DNA of 64,000 nucleotides from Microbacterium sulfonylureivorans (GCF_003999995.1 NZ_RJAD01000002.1:434001-498000), one strand, 5' to 3'. Numbered from the stretch's first letter, positions 21,690-31,746 are shown. Notes: generated by a model from the letters alone, not told the origin. Numbers and translations: made by a program.

Positions 21690-23651
21690 ATGGCGCTGTT
21701 GTCCTCCATCACCGGGCCCCGGGATCTCGACGGGCTCAGCACGTCGCAGCTGCAGGAGCTCGCCGGCGAGATCCGCGCGTTCCTCATCGAGAACGTCGCC
21801 CGAACGGGTGGTCACCTCGGCCCGAACCTCGGCGTCGTCGAACTCACCATCGCCCTTCACACGGTGTTCGACTCGCCCGCCGACCCGTTCATCTTCGACA
21901 CCGGGCACCAGTCGTATGTGCACAAGCTCCTCACAGGTCGTCAGGACTTCACCAACCTGCGTTCACGCGGTGGACTCGCCGGCTACCCGCAGCGGTCGGA
22001 GAGCCCGCACGACGTCGTCGAGTCGTCGCACGCGTCGAGCTCGCTGAGCTGGGCAGACGGGGTCTCGCGAGCCCTCACCCGCACCGGCCGCAAGGACCGT
22101 CACGTGGTCGCCGTCGTCGGAGACGGGTCGCTGACCGGCGGGATGACGTGGGAGGCCCTCAACAACATCTCCGACGACAACGACCGCAACCTCGTGATCG
22201 TCGTGAATGACAACGGCCGCTCCTACGCGCCCACGATCGGCGGAATGGCCCGGTATCTGAACCGAGTGCGAACCGCCGACACCTACCGCACCCTTCACCG
22301 CGGGTCGGACACGCTCTTCCGCAAGCTCGGCCCTGCCGCCCGCGCGGTCTACCGCGGCGTCCGCGGCGGCACCCACGGGTTCCTCTCCCGCTTCACCAAC
22401 AACGCGGCGCTGTACTCGAACCTCGACATCAAGTACCTGGGTCCCGTCGACGGACACGACCTGCCGACCCTCATCGAGACCCTCAGGCTGGCGAAGTCGT
22501 ACGGTGCGCCCGTCATCGTGCACGCGATCACCGAGAAGGGCCGCGGCTACCAGCCCGCCCTCGACGACGAGGCCGACCAGTTCCACGCGGTCGGCAAGAT
22601 CGACCCTGCAACGGGGAAGACCGTCGGCAGTTCGGGCGGTGCCCCTGCGTGGACCGACGTGTTCGCCGACGAGCTCGTCTCGGTGGGGGAGAAGCGCGAC
22701 GACATCATCGCGATGACGGCGGCCATGCTCCGGCCCACCGGATTGCTGCCGTTCGCCCAGCGCTTCCCGGATCGCGTCTACGATGTCGGGATCGCCGAGC
22801 AGCACGCGGTCGCGTCAGCCGCGGGCCTCGCCTTCGGGGGCCTCCACCCGGTCGTCGCGATCTACGCCACGTTCATCAATCGCGCCTTCGATCAGGTGCT
22901 GATGGATGTCGCGCTCCACCGCGCCGGGGTGACGTTCGTGCTGGATCGCGCCGGCGTCACCGGGCCGGATGGTCCCAGCCATCACGGCATCTGGGATCTC
23001 GCGATGCTGCAGCTCGTGCCGCACATCCGCATCGCCGTCCCTCGCGACGCCGAGCGGCTGCGCGAAGAACTGCAGGAGGCAGTGGCCGTCGGCGATGCGC
23101 CCACCGTGATCCGCTTCCCCAAGGGAGGCGTCAGCCCCGAGCTGACAGCGATCGAACGTCTCGACGACGGGGTCGACGTCCTCGTGCGCTCCGAGGCGCA
23201 GGACGTGCTCATCGTCGGCATCGGACCGATGGCGCACATCGCGGTCGATGTCGCGAACCGCCTGCGCGCGCAGGGGATCGGCGCCACCGTCGTCGACCCG
23301 CGATGGGTGGTGCCCGTCCAGCCGTCGATCGTCGAGCTCGCGGCATCCCACCGCCTCGTCATCACGATCGAGGACGGTATCCGCGTCGGAGGCATCGGGA
23401 CCCGCGTACGCCAGGTGCTGCGTGAAGCGGGAGTCGACACGGCCGTCGACGAGCTCGGCGTGCCCGACGAGTTCATCGATCACGCGACTCGCGAGCAGAT
23501 CCTCGAGGATGCCGGACTCACGCCGGCCAAGATCGCCCAGGATGTCGTGTCCCAGGTGCTCGGGACGCGCATCCCGGTCGCCCGTGGGGCGTCGACCGCC
23601 GAGATTCCGACGATCGGGTCGTTCTCGCGCAGCCAGGAGAGCCAGCGCTAG
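21690..23651 (+). CDS. dxs: 1-deoxy-D-xylulose-5-phosphate synthase
   Basis: This TPP-dependent enzyme condenses pyruvate and glyceraldehyde 3-phosphate, the first step of the MEP isoprenoid pathway. The 653-residue product has FDTGHQSYVHKLLTGR, the TPP/Mg motif GDGSLTGGMTWEALNN, the catalytic-type VGIAEQHAV glutamate and the transketolase C-terminal domain. GGAGGGAGTCAC gives a strong ribosome binding site, and a TAGACT box lies near 21627. Convergent terminators follow. Other MEP genes are not in the window. Confidence 0.95.
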   Translation: MALLSSITGPRDLDGLSTSQLQELAGEIRAFLIENVARTGGHLGPNLGVVELTIALHTVFDSPADPFIFDTGHQSYVHKLLTGRQDFTNLRSRGGLAGYPQRSESPHDVVESSHASSSLSWADGVSRALTRTGRKDRHVVAVVGDGSLTGGMTWEALNNISDDNDRNLVIVVNDNGRSYAPTIGGMARYLNRVRTADTYRTLHRGSDTLFRKLGPAARAVYRGVRGGTHGFLSRFTNNAALYSNLDIKYLGPVDGHDLPTLIETLRLAKSYGAPVIVHAITEKGRGYQPALDDEADQFHAVGKIDPATGKTVGSSGGAPAWTDVFADELVSVGEKRDDIIAMTAAMLRPTGLLPFAQRFPDRVYDVGIAEQHAVASAAGLAFGGLHPVVAIYATFINRAFDQVLMDVALHRAGVTFVLDRAGVTGPDGPSHHGIWDLAMLQLVPHIRIAVPRDAERLREELQEAVAVGDAPTVIRFPKGGVSPELTAIERLDDGVDVLVRSEAQDVLIVGIGPMAHIAVDVANRLRAQGIGATVVDPRWVVPVQPSIVELAASHRLVITIEDGIRVGGIGTRVRQVLREAGVDTAVDELGVPDEFIDHATREQILEDAGLTPAKIAQDVVSQVLGTRIPVARGASTAEIPTIGSFSRSQESQR

Positions 23652-23716
23652 ATCGTGTACCCCGCCGACGTTCGGCGGCGCGGCACGCGATCGGACGAGG
23701 TCTTCCTCGCGCCCGT

Positions 23717-23760
23717 ACGTCGAAGGGCGGCTCTCCCGCAGGAGGACCGCCCTTCGACGT
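23717..23760. terminator. terminator between convergent dxs and fatty-acid genes
   Basis: 14-bp perfect arms (23717-23730 and 23747-23760) enclose a 16-base loop, in the gap between two converging genes. It can serve both strands. Confidence 0.75.
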
Positions 23761-23770
23761 TCGCAGCCGA

Positions 23771-25915
23771 CTAGTCGCCGATGCCCGTGATCACGGGGTG
23801 GTGGAACGTGTCGCCGAAGACGCGCTCGGAGGCCCCCTCGCGGTCGAGGTACGGCGACGCGCCGCCGTCGATGAAGGGCCAGCCCGCACCGAGGATGAGG
23901 CAGAGGTCGATGTCTTCGACCTCGGGCACGACGCCCTCGTCGAGCATGATCCTGATCTCCTTCGCGAGCCCGTCCTGGACGCGCCGGAGGATCTCCGCCT
24001 CGCTCGACGGCGACGAGCCGACGGCGCCCTTGAGCACCTTCTCCGCGGCCTTCGTCCAGCCGGTCACGCGCCCGCTCTTGTCCTTCTCGACGACCTCCGG
24101 CAGCTCCGCGAGCCGGTGGAAGTTCTCCGAGGCGTAGAAGCGCTCGGGGAATGCCGTGACCATCGTGTCCTGCACGTGGGCAGCGACCTTCCATCCCACG
24201 AGATCGATGAGCTGGAACGGCGTCATCGGCAGGCCGAGCGGCTGGAACGCCTTCTCGACCGTGAGGAGCGGCGTTCCCTCGTACACGGCGCGCGCGGCCT
24301 CGCCCATGACCTTCGCGAGAAGGCGGTTCACGACGAAGCCCGGTGCGTCGGCGGTGAGGACCGCGTTCTTGCCGAGACCCTTCGCGACGACGAAAGCGGT
24401 CGAGAGCGCGGCGTCCGAGGTGTTCGGGGTCTTCACGATCTCGATGAGCGGCATCACCGCCACCGGGTTGAAGAAGTGGAAGCCGACGAGCCGCTCCGGG
24501 TTCGCGAGCTTCGCGCCGATCTCCTCGACCGAGAGCGAGGAGGTGTTGGTGGCGAGGATCGCATCCTCGGCGATGATCTGCTCGATCTCGCCGAACACGG
24601 TCTGCTTGACGCCGACTTCCTCGAACACGGCCTCGATCACGAAGTCGCAGTCCGCGTAGAGGCTCTTGTCGGTCGTGCCCGTCACGAGCGCGCGCAGGCG
24701 GTTGGCGGCATCGGCGTCGAGCCGGCCCTTGGCCTCGAGCTTGCCGATCTCGTCGTGGATGTACGCCACACCCTTGTCGACTCGGGCCTGGTCGAGGTCG
24801 GTGATGAGCACCGGAACCTGGAGCTTGCGCACGAAGAGCAGCGCGAACTGGCTCGCCATGAGACCGGCGCCGATGATGCCGACCTTGGTCACCTTCTTGG
24901 CGAGGCCCTTGTCGGGTGCACCGACGGGGCGCTTCGCCCGCTTCTGCACGAGATCGAACGCGTACATGGACGCGGCGAACTGATCGCCCGTGACGAGGTC
25001 GGCAAGCGCCTCGTCCTCACGGGCGAAGCCCTCGGCCTTCGTGCCGCCCTTCGCCTTCTCGAGCAGCTCGAGCGCCGCGTAGGGAGACTTCGGCACGGTG
25101 CCGATCTTCGACTCGAGCATGCCGCGGGCCATCTTGATCGCGATGGGCCACTTCGTCAGACGCTCGATCTTGCCCGGCTCGTTCCGGCGGTCGACCTTGA
25201 CGCCGCCGGCGAGCACGGCGTCCGCCCACTTCAGCGAGTCCTCGAGGTAGTTCGCTGCGGGGAAGATCGCGTCGAAGATCCCGTAGTCGAACGCCTGCTG
25301 GGGCTTCAGCATCCGGTTCTGCTTGAGCGGGTTCGAGATGACGACCTCGAGCGCGTTCTCGATTCCGATGAGGTTCGGCAGCAGGTAGGCGCCGCCCCAG
25401 CCGGGGATGATGCCGAGGAACACCTCGGGCAGCGCGACGGCGGCCGCTGAGGCATCCACCGTTCGATACGACGAGTTGAGTGCGATCTCGAGTCCGCCGC
25501 CGAGCGCGAGGCCGTTGACGAAGGCGAACGACGGCACGCCCAGCGTGCCGAGCTTGCCGAACACGTGGTGCCCGAGCTGGGCGATGAGTCGCGCGTTGTC
25601 CTTCGACCCGACCTTGGAGATGTCGGACAGGTCGGCACCGGCGGCCAGGATGTACTGCTTGCCGGTCACCGCCACGGCCTGGATCTCGCCGGCGGCGGCG
25701 CGGGCCTTCAGCGCATCGAGGGTGGCGCCGAGCTCGGTGAGCGTCGTGGGCCCGAGCGTGTTGGGCCGGGTGTGGTCGCGCCCGTTGTCGAGCGTGATGA
25801 GGGCGAGCACCCTGCCGGAGGCGAGACGGATGTCGCGGACCCGCGAGTGGGTGACGACCTCTCCCTCGGCGAGCGCGTTCAGCGGGGAGAAGTCGACGTC
25901 TTCGTAGTTCGTCAT
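23771..25915 (-). CDS. fadB: fatty acid oxidation complex alpha subunit (enoyl-CoA hydratase / 3-hydroxyacyl-CoA dehydrogenase)
   Basis: This is a bifunctional beta-oxidation enzyme of 714 residues. The N-terminal crotonase domain has AAGADLSDISKVG, the oxyanion hole GLALGGGLEIAL and ALPEVFLGIIPGWGG with the catalytic Glu. A central NAD fold reads VGIIGAGLMASQFALLF. The HAD domain follows with ATNTSSLSVEEI, VGFHFFNPVAVMPLIEIV (catalytic His) and a paired C-terminal domain. The ATG at 25915 is preceded by AGGA. It lies nine bases after the thiolase gene in the same direction, so the two form an operon encoding both subunits. Confidence 0.93.
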   Translation of the reverse strand: MTNYEDVDFSPLNALAEGEVVTHSRVRDIRLASGRVLALITLDNGRDHTRPNTLGPTTLTELGATLDALKARAAAGEIQAVAVTGKQYILAAGADLSDISKVGSKDNARLIAQLGHHVFGKLGTLGVPSFAFVNGLALGGGLEIALNSSYRTVDASAAAVALPEVFLGIIPGWGGAYLLPNLIGIENALEVVISNPLKQNRMLKPQQAFDYGIFDAIFPAANYLEDSLKWADAVLAGGVKVDRRNEPGKIERLTKWPIAIKMARGMLESKIGTVPKSPYAALELLEKAKGGTKAEGFAREDEALADLVTGDQFAASMYAFDLVQKRAKRPVGAPDKGLAKKVTKVGIIGAGLMASQFALLFVRKLQVPVLITDLDQARVDKGVAYIHDEIGKLEAKGRLDADAANRLRALVTGTTDKSLYADCDFVIEAVFEEVGVKQTVFGEIEQIIAEDAILATNTSSLSVEEIGAKLANPERLVGFHFFNPVAVMPLIEIVKTPNTSDAALSTAFVVAKGLGKNAVLTADAPGFVVNRLLAKVMGEAARAVYEGTPLLTVEKAFQPLGLPMTPFQLIDLVGWKVAAHVQDTMVTAFPERFYASENFHRLAELPEVVEKDKSGRVTGWTKAAEKVLKGAVGSSPSSEAEILRRVQDGLAKEIRIMLDEGVVPEVEDIDLCLILGAGWPFIDGGASPYLDREGASERVFGDTFHHPVITGIGD

Positions 25916-25924
25916 CGAGATGTC

Positions 25925-27127
25925 CTACTTCTTCTTGCCGTTGTAGTGGGGGTTCTCCCAGATGACCGAGCCGCCCTGCCCGAGGCCGACGCACATCGCG
26001 GTGAGCCCGTAGCGGACGTCGGGACGCTCGGCGAACTGGGCCGCGAGCTGGATCATCAGGCGCACGCCGGAAGCCGCCAGCGGGTGCCCGAGTGCGATCG
26101 CGCCGCCCCACTGGTTCACGCGCGGGTCGTCGTCGGCGATGCCGAAGTGGTCGAGCAGTGAGATCACCTGGATGGCGAACGCCTCGTTCAGCTCGAACAG
26201 TCCGATGTCGGTGATCGAGAGCCCGGCCTTCTTGAGCGCCTTCTCGGTCGACGGGATCGGACCGATGCCCATGATCTCGGGCTGCACACCCGCAAAGGCG
26301 AACGAGACCAGCTTCATCTTCGGAGCGAGGCCGAGCTCTTTGACCGCTCCGCCGCCGGCGAGCAGCGACATCGTCGCGCCATCGGTCAGCGGCGACGACG
26401 TGCCTGCGGTGACGCGACCGTGCGGGCGGAACGGCGTCTTGAGCGCGGCGAGGTCCGCCATCGTGGTCTGGGGGCGGCGACCCTCGTCGTCGGTGGCGAG
26501 CCCCCATGTGCCCTCGGCATCCTTGATCGCCACCGACACGAGGTCGGGCTGGATCTTGCCGGCGTCGTAGGCGGCCTGCGCCTTGTGCTGGCTGAGCATG
26601 CCGTAGCGGTCGGAGCGCTCCTTGGTGAGGTGCGGGAACCGGTCGAAGATGCGCTCGGCGGTGACGCCCATGTTCAGTGCGCCGGGGTCGACCATGCGCT
26701 CGGAGACGAACCGCGGATTGGGGTCGGCGTTGCCGCCGATGGGGTGGTGGCCCATGTGCTCCACGCCACCGGCGAGGGCGACGTCGTACATGCCTACGCC
26801 GATCGAGCCCGCCATGGTGGTGACGCTCGTCATGGCGCCCGCGCACATTCGGTCGATCGCGAACCCGGGGACGCTCTGGGGCAGCCCGGCGAGGATCGCC
26901 ACGCTGCGCCCCAGGGTGAGACCCTGGTCGCCCGTCTGCGACGTCGCGGCGATGGCCACGTCGTCGATGCGGTCCTTCGGAACGCCGGGGTTGCGCTCCA
27001 TCAGTCCGATCGTCGCCTTCACGGCGAGATCGTCCGATCGGGTGTTCCAGTACATGCCTTTCTCGCCGGCGCGCCCGAAGGGGGTGCGCATTCCATCGAC
27101 GAAGAAGACGTCCGAAATCTCGGCCAC
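25925..27127 (-). CDS. fadA: acetyl-CoA acyltransferase (thiolase)
   Basis: This is the beta-subunit thiolase, which cleaves 3-ketoacyl-CoA with CoA to release acetyl-CoA. The 400-residue product has the nucleophile in IDRMCAGAMTS, the NEAFA motif, GGAIALGHPLAASG (catalytic His) and the second Cys in TAMCVGLGQGG. The GTG start at 27127 has GGAGG just upstream. It is the first gene of the fadA-fadB operon, about 70 bp from the RNase D stop. Confidence 0.93.
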   Translation of the reverse strand: MAEISDVFFVDGMRTPFGRAGEKGMYWNTRSDDLAVKATIGLMERNPGVPKDRIDDVAIAATSQTGDQGLTLGRSVAILAGLPQSVPGFAIDRMCAGAMTSVTTMAGSIGVGMYDVALAGGVEHMGHHPIGGNADPNPRFVSERMVDPGALNMGVTAERIFDRFPHLTKERSDRYGMLSQHKAQAAYDAGKIQPDLVSVAIKDAEGTWGLATDDEGRRPQTTMADLAALKTPFRPHGRVTAGTSSPLTDGATMSLLAGGGAVKELGLAPKMKLVSFAFAGVQPEIMGIGPIPSTEKALKKAGLSITDIGLFELNEAFAIQVISLLDHFGIADDDPRVNQWGGAIALGHPLAASGVRLMIQLAAQFAERPDVRYGLTAMCVGLGQGGSVIWENPHYNGKKK

Positions 27128-27199
27128 TCTGCCTCCAAAAATAGGGATGCCGCCAGCCTAGGTACGCGCCGGAACGCCCGGAAAACGGGTGGGGGATTC

Positions 27200-28399
27200 C
27201 TACGAAGCGGTTTCCGGCGCCGTCTCGACCGCTTGCACGGAATCCACAAAGGCATCGGCGATCACCTGTGAGGTCTGCGCAATCTGCCAGGCTCTGGCTC
27301 CGAGTCCGAGGAGGGCTTCGCCGACCGACGCCGCGGTCACCGGCTCCGGAGGAGCCCACGCGACGCGCCGCAGAAGTTCGGGGGTGAGGAGGTTCTCGGT
27401 CGGCATGTTCAGCTCTTCGGCCCGCTTCTCCACGGCGGGTCGCGCGGCCTTGAGCCGTGCGTCGGCCTCGGGGTTGCGGTCGGGCCACGCACGGGGCGGA
27501 GGGAGCGAGTCGCCCCCGGTCGCACGTTCCAGCGGGAGATCCTTCGACGCGCGTCCGTCTTCGATCGCCGCCCACCAGCGGTCGAGCTGAGACCGGCTCG
27601 CCCTCCCCGTGAACTCCTTCACGGCCGCGAGGTCCTGCTTCGACTTCGGGTCGGCGAGGACTGCCGCCACGAGGGCACGGTCGGGCACCAGGCGCCCCGG
27701 TGCGACGTCCTCCGCGACGGCGAAGTCCTCCCGCGCCGTCCAGAGCGCACGCGCGACCGCGAGCGCCTTGCGGCCGCGCACGGTGTGGAGTCCGCTGAGC
27801 CGGCGCCAGGGCTCCTCGCGCGGCGGCTTCGGTTCACGCTCAAGCACCGCACGGAACTCCTCGGCGGCGAATTCGGTCTTCTGCTGCTCCTCGAGCTCCG
27901 CGGCGAGGGCGTCGCGAACGTCGACGAGGTGCTCGACATCCAGTGCCGCGTACTCGAGCCACGACTGGGGGAGCGGCCGCGTCGACCAGTCCGACGCGGA
28001 ATGCGCCTTGGCCAGCGTGATGCCGAGGGTGTCCTCGACCACCGCGCCGAGTCCGACGCGCTCGTGGCCGAGCAGCCGCGCGGCCAGTTCGGTGTCGAAC
28101 ATCGACGCCGGCTCGAGGCCGAGCTCGCGCAGCGACGGAAGATCCTGACTCGCGGCGTGGAGGATCCATTCGGCGTCGCCGATCGCGTCCTGCAGCGAGC
28201 CGAACTCGCCGATGGGCGGGGGATCGAACAGGAACACACCCGCTCCGCGACGGAAGACCTGGATCAGGTAGGCACGCTGCGAGTAGCGGAACCCCGACGC
28301 GCGCTCCACGTCGACCGCGACAGGACCGTACCCGTTCGCCAGTCGCCGCGACGCGTCGACCAGGTCCTCGAGCCGATCGATGACGACGTAATCAGTCAC
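27200..28399 (-). CDS. rnd: HRDC domain ribonuclease D-like protein
   Basis: This is a 3'-5' exoribonuclease family protein of 399 residues. The DEDD exonuclease domain starts with VAVDVERASGFRYSQRAYLIQV (Asp and Glu ligands) and contains ASQDLPSLRELGL and LEYAALDVEHLVDVRDAL. One HRDC nucleic-acid-binding domain follows (LHTVRGRKALAVARALWTARE). The GTG start at 28399 lies inside the DUF3000 3' end, an 8-bp overlap, so the pair is coupled. The likely role is in tRNA or stable RNA 3' processing. Confidence 0.85.
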   Translation of the reverse strand: MTDYVVIDRLEDLVDASRRLANGYGPVAVDVERASGFRYSQRAYLIQVFRRGAGVFLFDPPPIGEFGSLQDAIGDAEWILHAASQDLPSLRELGLEPASMFDTELAARLLGHERVGLGAVVEDTLGITLAKAHSASDWSTRPLPQSWLEYAALDVEHLVDVRDALAAELEEQQKTEFAAEEFRAVLEREPKPPREEPWRRLSGLHTVRGRKALAVARALWTAREDFAVAEDVAPGRLVPDRALVAAVLADPKSKQDLAAVKEFTGRASRSQLDRWWAAIEDGRASKDLPLERATGGDSLPPPRAWPDRNPEADARLKAARPAVEKRAEELNMPTENLLTPELLRRVAWAPPEPVTAASVGEALLGLGARAWQIAQTSQVIADAFVDSVQAVETAPETAS

Positions 28400-28982
28400 G
28401 CGTCGCCCTACGCGAACCCAGCATTGCAATCCCTTCCGAGCCCGGCGGAAGACCCGCGAGCATGCACACAAGCTCTGCCCATGCTTCCACGTGCGGCGCG
28501 ATCGCGCCTTCCGGCGACCAGGAGGCCCGCAGTTCGATCTGCGCGCCGTCGCCTTCGGATGCGAGAGAGCCGAACCCCTTCGACAGCGTCTTGGTCGCGG
28601 TGCCGGAGGCCGAATGGAACGCCGCACGCCGCGATTCCAAGGCATCCGTGAGCCACGCCCACGCGACATCCGCCAGCATCGGATCGACGCCGATGTCGGG
28701 CTCGAGCGGCGCCTGCGCGAAGCAGACGATGCGCCACGGCCCATTCCACTGCGCCGGCTCGTCGGGATCGTGCAGCAGGATGAACCGCCCCGTCCCGTAC
28801 GCCGACTCGACGCCCTCATCCTCCGGCCGGACGTCGCCCGCCAGCGCGAGCGCGTTCGTCGCCAGCCCGGTCGGCGCGGGGATCTCGCGGACGGACAGGT
28901 CTCCGCGGAATTCGATCGCCCGCACCTGTTCGGCCACGTTCGCGAACGGCGTCATAGCCGCCGGGGGACGATGCTCAGCCAC
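28392..28982 (-). CDS. DUF3000 domain protein
   Basis: The 196-residue product has the conserved actinobacterial DUF3000 stretches FANVAEQVRAIEFRGDLSVREIPAPTGLA and ELRASWSPEGAIAPHVEAWAELVCMLAGLPP. It is typically encoded next to the HRDC RNase gene, as here. The GTG start follows a TAGTCT -10 box by six bases, so the transcript is likely leaderless. The function is unknown. Confidence 0.88.
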   Translation of the reverse strand: MAEHRPPAAMTPFANVAEQVRAIEFRGDLSVREIPAPTGLATNALALAGDVRPEDEGVESAYGTGRFILLHDPDEPAQWNGPWRIVCFAQAPLEPDIGVDPMLADVAWAWLTDALESRRAAFHSASGTATKTLSKGFGSLASEGDGAQIELRASWSPEGAIAPHVEAWAELVCMLAGLPPGSEGIAMLGSRRATRD

Positions 28983-29007
28983 GCGGACAGACTAGAGTGA
29001 GGCCTCG

Positions 29008-30228
29008 ATGGTCGCCTCCAGGCGCGCCGCGATGGGCGGCGCATCACCCACTCTCCTTGCCGGGATCCGGCCCGCGCTCACTGTGATCAGCGTGGCCCTC
29101 GCCGGTGTGCTCTCCGCGATGGCGGTCGCGTCCATCCACATGGCGCGCCGCGTCGTGACACCGGCCGTGCGTCTCCCCGACACGCGGATCCTGTCGCTCG
29201 ACACCGCGGCGCAGACGATCACGCTGTCGCGCACGCCCGACACCGAGCTTCCCGGACGCTACGGCCTGTTCACGAGCGGCACGTCGGACTACGTCAAGCT
29301 CGGCTCCGTGCTCTCCGAGGACGAGACGAGCGTGAAGCGCAAGCTGCTCACTCATGTCGCCTCCGATGCCCGCCTGTCGCCGGATGCGGCCTTCAGCGGC
29401 TGGTATTACGACCGTCCCGAGCAGCTGCAGCTCCCGTTCACCCCCGAGCTCATCGGCTCTGCGGTCGGCCCGTGCCCCGCGTGGCTGTTCCCTGCAGGCG
29501 CCGGTGGCGTCTGGGTCATCCAGATCCACGGCCGGGGGACGACCCGAGCGGAGTGTCTGCGGGCGGTGCCGCTGTTCCACCGGAACGGAATCACGTCGCT
29601 CGTCGTCTCGTACCGCAACGACGGCGAAGCGCCGCGCAGCCGAGCGGGCACCTACACGCTCGGTGCCACGGAGTGGCGCGATGTGGACGCCGCCGTCGGG
29701 TTCGCGCGTCGTCGCGGAGCCGAGCGGATCATCCTCATGGGATGGTCGATGGGCGGAGCGATCGCCCTCCAGATCTCGCTGAACTCGGCGCACCGGGCCG
29801 CGATCACCGGGCTGATCCTCGAGTCGCCCGTCGTCGACTGGCGACTCGTCCTCGAGTATCAGGCCCGGCTCATGAGGGTTCCGCCCACCGTCAGCCGGCT
29901 GGCGATCGGAGCGCTGCAGAGCGATTGGGCGACGCCCGTCACCCGCGCTGGGGGCGCGATCCCGTTCGACCGCCTCGACGTCGTCGCGCGCGCGCAGGAG
30001 CTGCGGCATCCGATGCTCATCCTTCACAGCGACGACGACGGATTCGTCCCCTCGGACGCCTCCCACGACCTCGTCGCGGCGCGACCGGACATCGTCCAGC
30101 TCGAGGTGTTCGAGGTGGCTCGGCACACCAAGCTCTGGAACTACGATCAGGAGCGCTGGAGCGAGCGCATCGGCGGGTGGCTGGCCGAGCACGACCTGAC
30201 TCCGACGCCGCCCTCCGCCGAGGACTGA
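29008..30228 (+). CDS. membrane-anchored alpha/beta hydrolase
   Basis: The 406-residue product has one N-terminal hydrophobic helix (about residues 17-45, LLAGIRPALTVISVALAGVLSAM) and then a serine hydrolase fold. The nucleophile elbow is LMGWSMGGAIAL. An Asp candidate is in LILHSDDDGFVPSD and a His candidate in EVARHTKLW. The oxyanion region reads VIQIHGRGTTRAE. The catalytic domain would face outside. The substrate is unknown. Its -10 box (28993-28998) overlaps that of the divergent DUF3000 gene by two bases. Confidence 0.78.
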   Translation: MVASRRAAMGGASPTLLAGIRPALTVISVALAGVLSAMAVASIHMARRVVTPAVRLPDTRILSLDTAAQTITLSRTPDTELPGRYGLFTSGTSDYVKLGSVLSEDETSVKRKLLTHVASDARLSPDAAFSGWYYDRPEQLQLPFTPELIGSAVGPCPAWLFPAGAGGVWVIQIHGRGTTRAECLRAVPLFHRNGITSLVVSYRNDGEAPRSRAGTYTLGATEWRDVDAAVGFARRRGAERIILMGWSMGGAIALQISLNSAHRAAITGLILESPVVDWRLVLEYQARLMRVPPTVSRLAIGALQSDWATPVTRAGGAIPFDRLDVVARAQELRHPMLILHSDDDGFVPSDASHDLVAARPDIVQLEVFEVARHTKLWNYDQERWSERIGGWLAEHDLTPTPPSAED

Positions 30229-30237
30229 CGAGCGGCC

Positions 30238-30690
30238 TCAGGGGCGGCGCTTCGCCTGCACCTGGCGCTTCGCACGCATGAGCATGCCGGTCATTCCGGA
30301 GATGCGCAGCGGGGAGACGACGCGTGTGAGCCCGATGCTCTGCGGGAAGTCCGCGGGGATCGCGAGGACCTCGTCGGCCGTCAGCCCCGTGATGCCCTGC
30401 GCGAGGATGCTCGCGAATCCTCGCGTGGTCGGCGCCTCGGGCGGTGCCGTGGCGTGCATGGCCACCACGCCGGCGTCATCGACGTCGATGACGATGAACA
30501 CGGGGGACTGGCACTCGGCCACCCGCTCGTAGAGTTCCGGGTGCCCTTCGAACTCGGCGGGCACCGGCGGCAGCTCCTGCGAGAACTCCAGCAGCAGCTG
30601 CAGCCGATCGGACTCGGGGAGCTCGAGGAACTCGTCGCGGATCTCGGCAAGACTCGCGGGAAGCACGGGGTCGGACATCCCCGCCATCAT
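30238..30690 (-). CDS. sufE: SufE family Fe-S cluster assembly protein
   Basis: This small sulfur acceptor takes persulfide from a cysteine desulfurase. The roughly 150-residue product has the expected length and fold features: LPESDRLQLLLEFSQELPPVP, the persulfide Cys in VAECQSPVFIVIDV, and ITGLTADEVLAIPADF. Starts at 30690, 30687 or 30678 are possible. It follows the rhodanese-type sulfurtransferase gene, which suggests linked sulfur handling. Confidence 0.88.
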   Translation of the reverse strand: MMAGMSDPVLPASLAEIRDEFLELPESDRLQLLLEFSQELPPVPAEFEGHPELYERVAECQSPVFIVIDVDDAGVVAMHATAPPEAPTTRGFASILAQGITGLTADEVLAIPADFPQSIGLTRVVSPLRISGMTGMLMRAKRQVQAKRRP

Positions 30691-30723
30691 TTCACGGGAG
30701 AGGGTGGGGCGGATGCCTCGTCC

Positions 30724-31626
30724 TCAGCGAGCAGGAAGCTCACCGGGCTCTGAGCCCGACACGATCGGCACGCGCACGGCGCTGCCCCACTCGGTCCACG
30801 AGCCGTCGTAGTTGCGTACGTGCTCGAATCCGAGCAGGTGCTTGAGGACGAACCACGTGTGGCTGGATCGCTCGCCGATGCGGCAGTATGCCACGACCGC
30901 ATCGTCGTCCTGCAGGCCGACCTCGTCACGGTAGATCGCGTCGAGCTCCGCGCGCGGCTTGAAGCCGCCGTCCGCGGCCACCGCTCGCGCCCACGGAACG
31001 CTCTTCGCGGTCGGGATGTGCCCGGCGCGAAGCGCGCCCTCTTCGGGATAGGCGGGCGCCGAGGTGCGCGAGCCGTCGTACTCCTCGGGGGAGCGGACGT
31101 CGATGAGCGGGCTGCCCAGGTGCTCGAGCACATCGTCCTTGTACGCGCGCAGCGCGGTGTCGTCGCGCTCGACGACGGGATACTCGGTCGGTGCGCGGCC
31201 GGCGGGTTCCGTCGTGATCGGGCGGCCCTCCGCGATCCACTTGTCGCGACCGCCGTCGAGCAGCCGCACGTCCTCGTGGCCGAAGAGCGAGAACACCCAC
31301 AGCGCATACGCAGCCCACCAGTTGTTCTTGTCGCCGTAGATCACGACGGTGTCGTCACGCGAGATCCCCTTTCTGCCGAGGAGTTCCGCGAAGCCGGCGC
31401 CGTCGACGTAGTCGCGCACCACCGGGTCGTTGAGCTCGGTGTGCCAGTCGACTTTGACCGCACCGGGGATATGGCCCGTCTCATAGAGGAGGACGTCTTC
31501 GTCGGATTCGACGACGACGAGACCGGGCTCACGCAGTCGCGCCTGGAGCCAGTCGCCTGTGACGAGGCGCCGGGGTTCGGCGTACTCGGCGAACTTGGCG
31601 GACGACGTGTCGGTCTCGACGGTCAT
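30724..31626 (-). CDS. sseA: thiosulfate/3-mercaptopyruvate sulfurtransferase (two rhodanese domains)
   Basis: The 300-residue product has two rhodanese repeats. The N-terminal one is inactive ([17 protein letters not shown], no Cys at the loop). The C-terminal one is active, with the persulfide Cys in [23 protein letters not shown] is the loop seen in actinobacterial SseA/CysA-type enzymes. It moves sulfur from a donor to cyanide or a thiol acceptor. It is the first gene of a two-gene unit with sufE, and divergent from zapE. Confidence 0.9.
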   Translation of the reverse strand: MTVETDTSSAKFAEYAEPRRLVTGDWLQARLREPGLVVVESDEDVLLYETGHIPGAVKVDWHTELNDPVVRDYVDGAGFAELLGRKGISRDDTVVIYGDKNNWWAAYALWVFSLFGHEDVRLLDGGRDKWIAEGRPITTEPAGRAPTEYPVVERDDTALRAYKDDVLEHLGSPLIDVRSPEEYDGSRTSAPAYPEEGALRAGHIPTAKSVPWARAVAADGGFKPRAELDAIYRDEVGLQDDDAVVAYCRIGERSSHTWFVLKHLLGFEHVRNYDGSWTEWGSAVRVPIVSGSEPGELPAR

Positions 31627-31746
31627 GGCGATGCTCCTCGGTCAGGGCGAAAGGGGAAGACGACTAGGGTTGAACCGTCCTCTCCGACCCTAGATTCCCG
31701 GGCGAGGCCCCATCCTCCTTCTGTAAGACTCCGACACAGGATCCGT

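Noticed and set aside
25017-27575. An 852-codon minus-strand frame across fadB and fadA
   Set aside because: A different frame of the same strand as the two real genes. Arg/Gly/Pro-rich with no domain.
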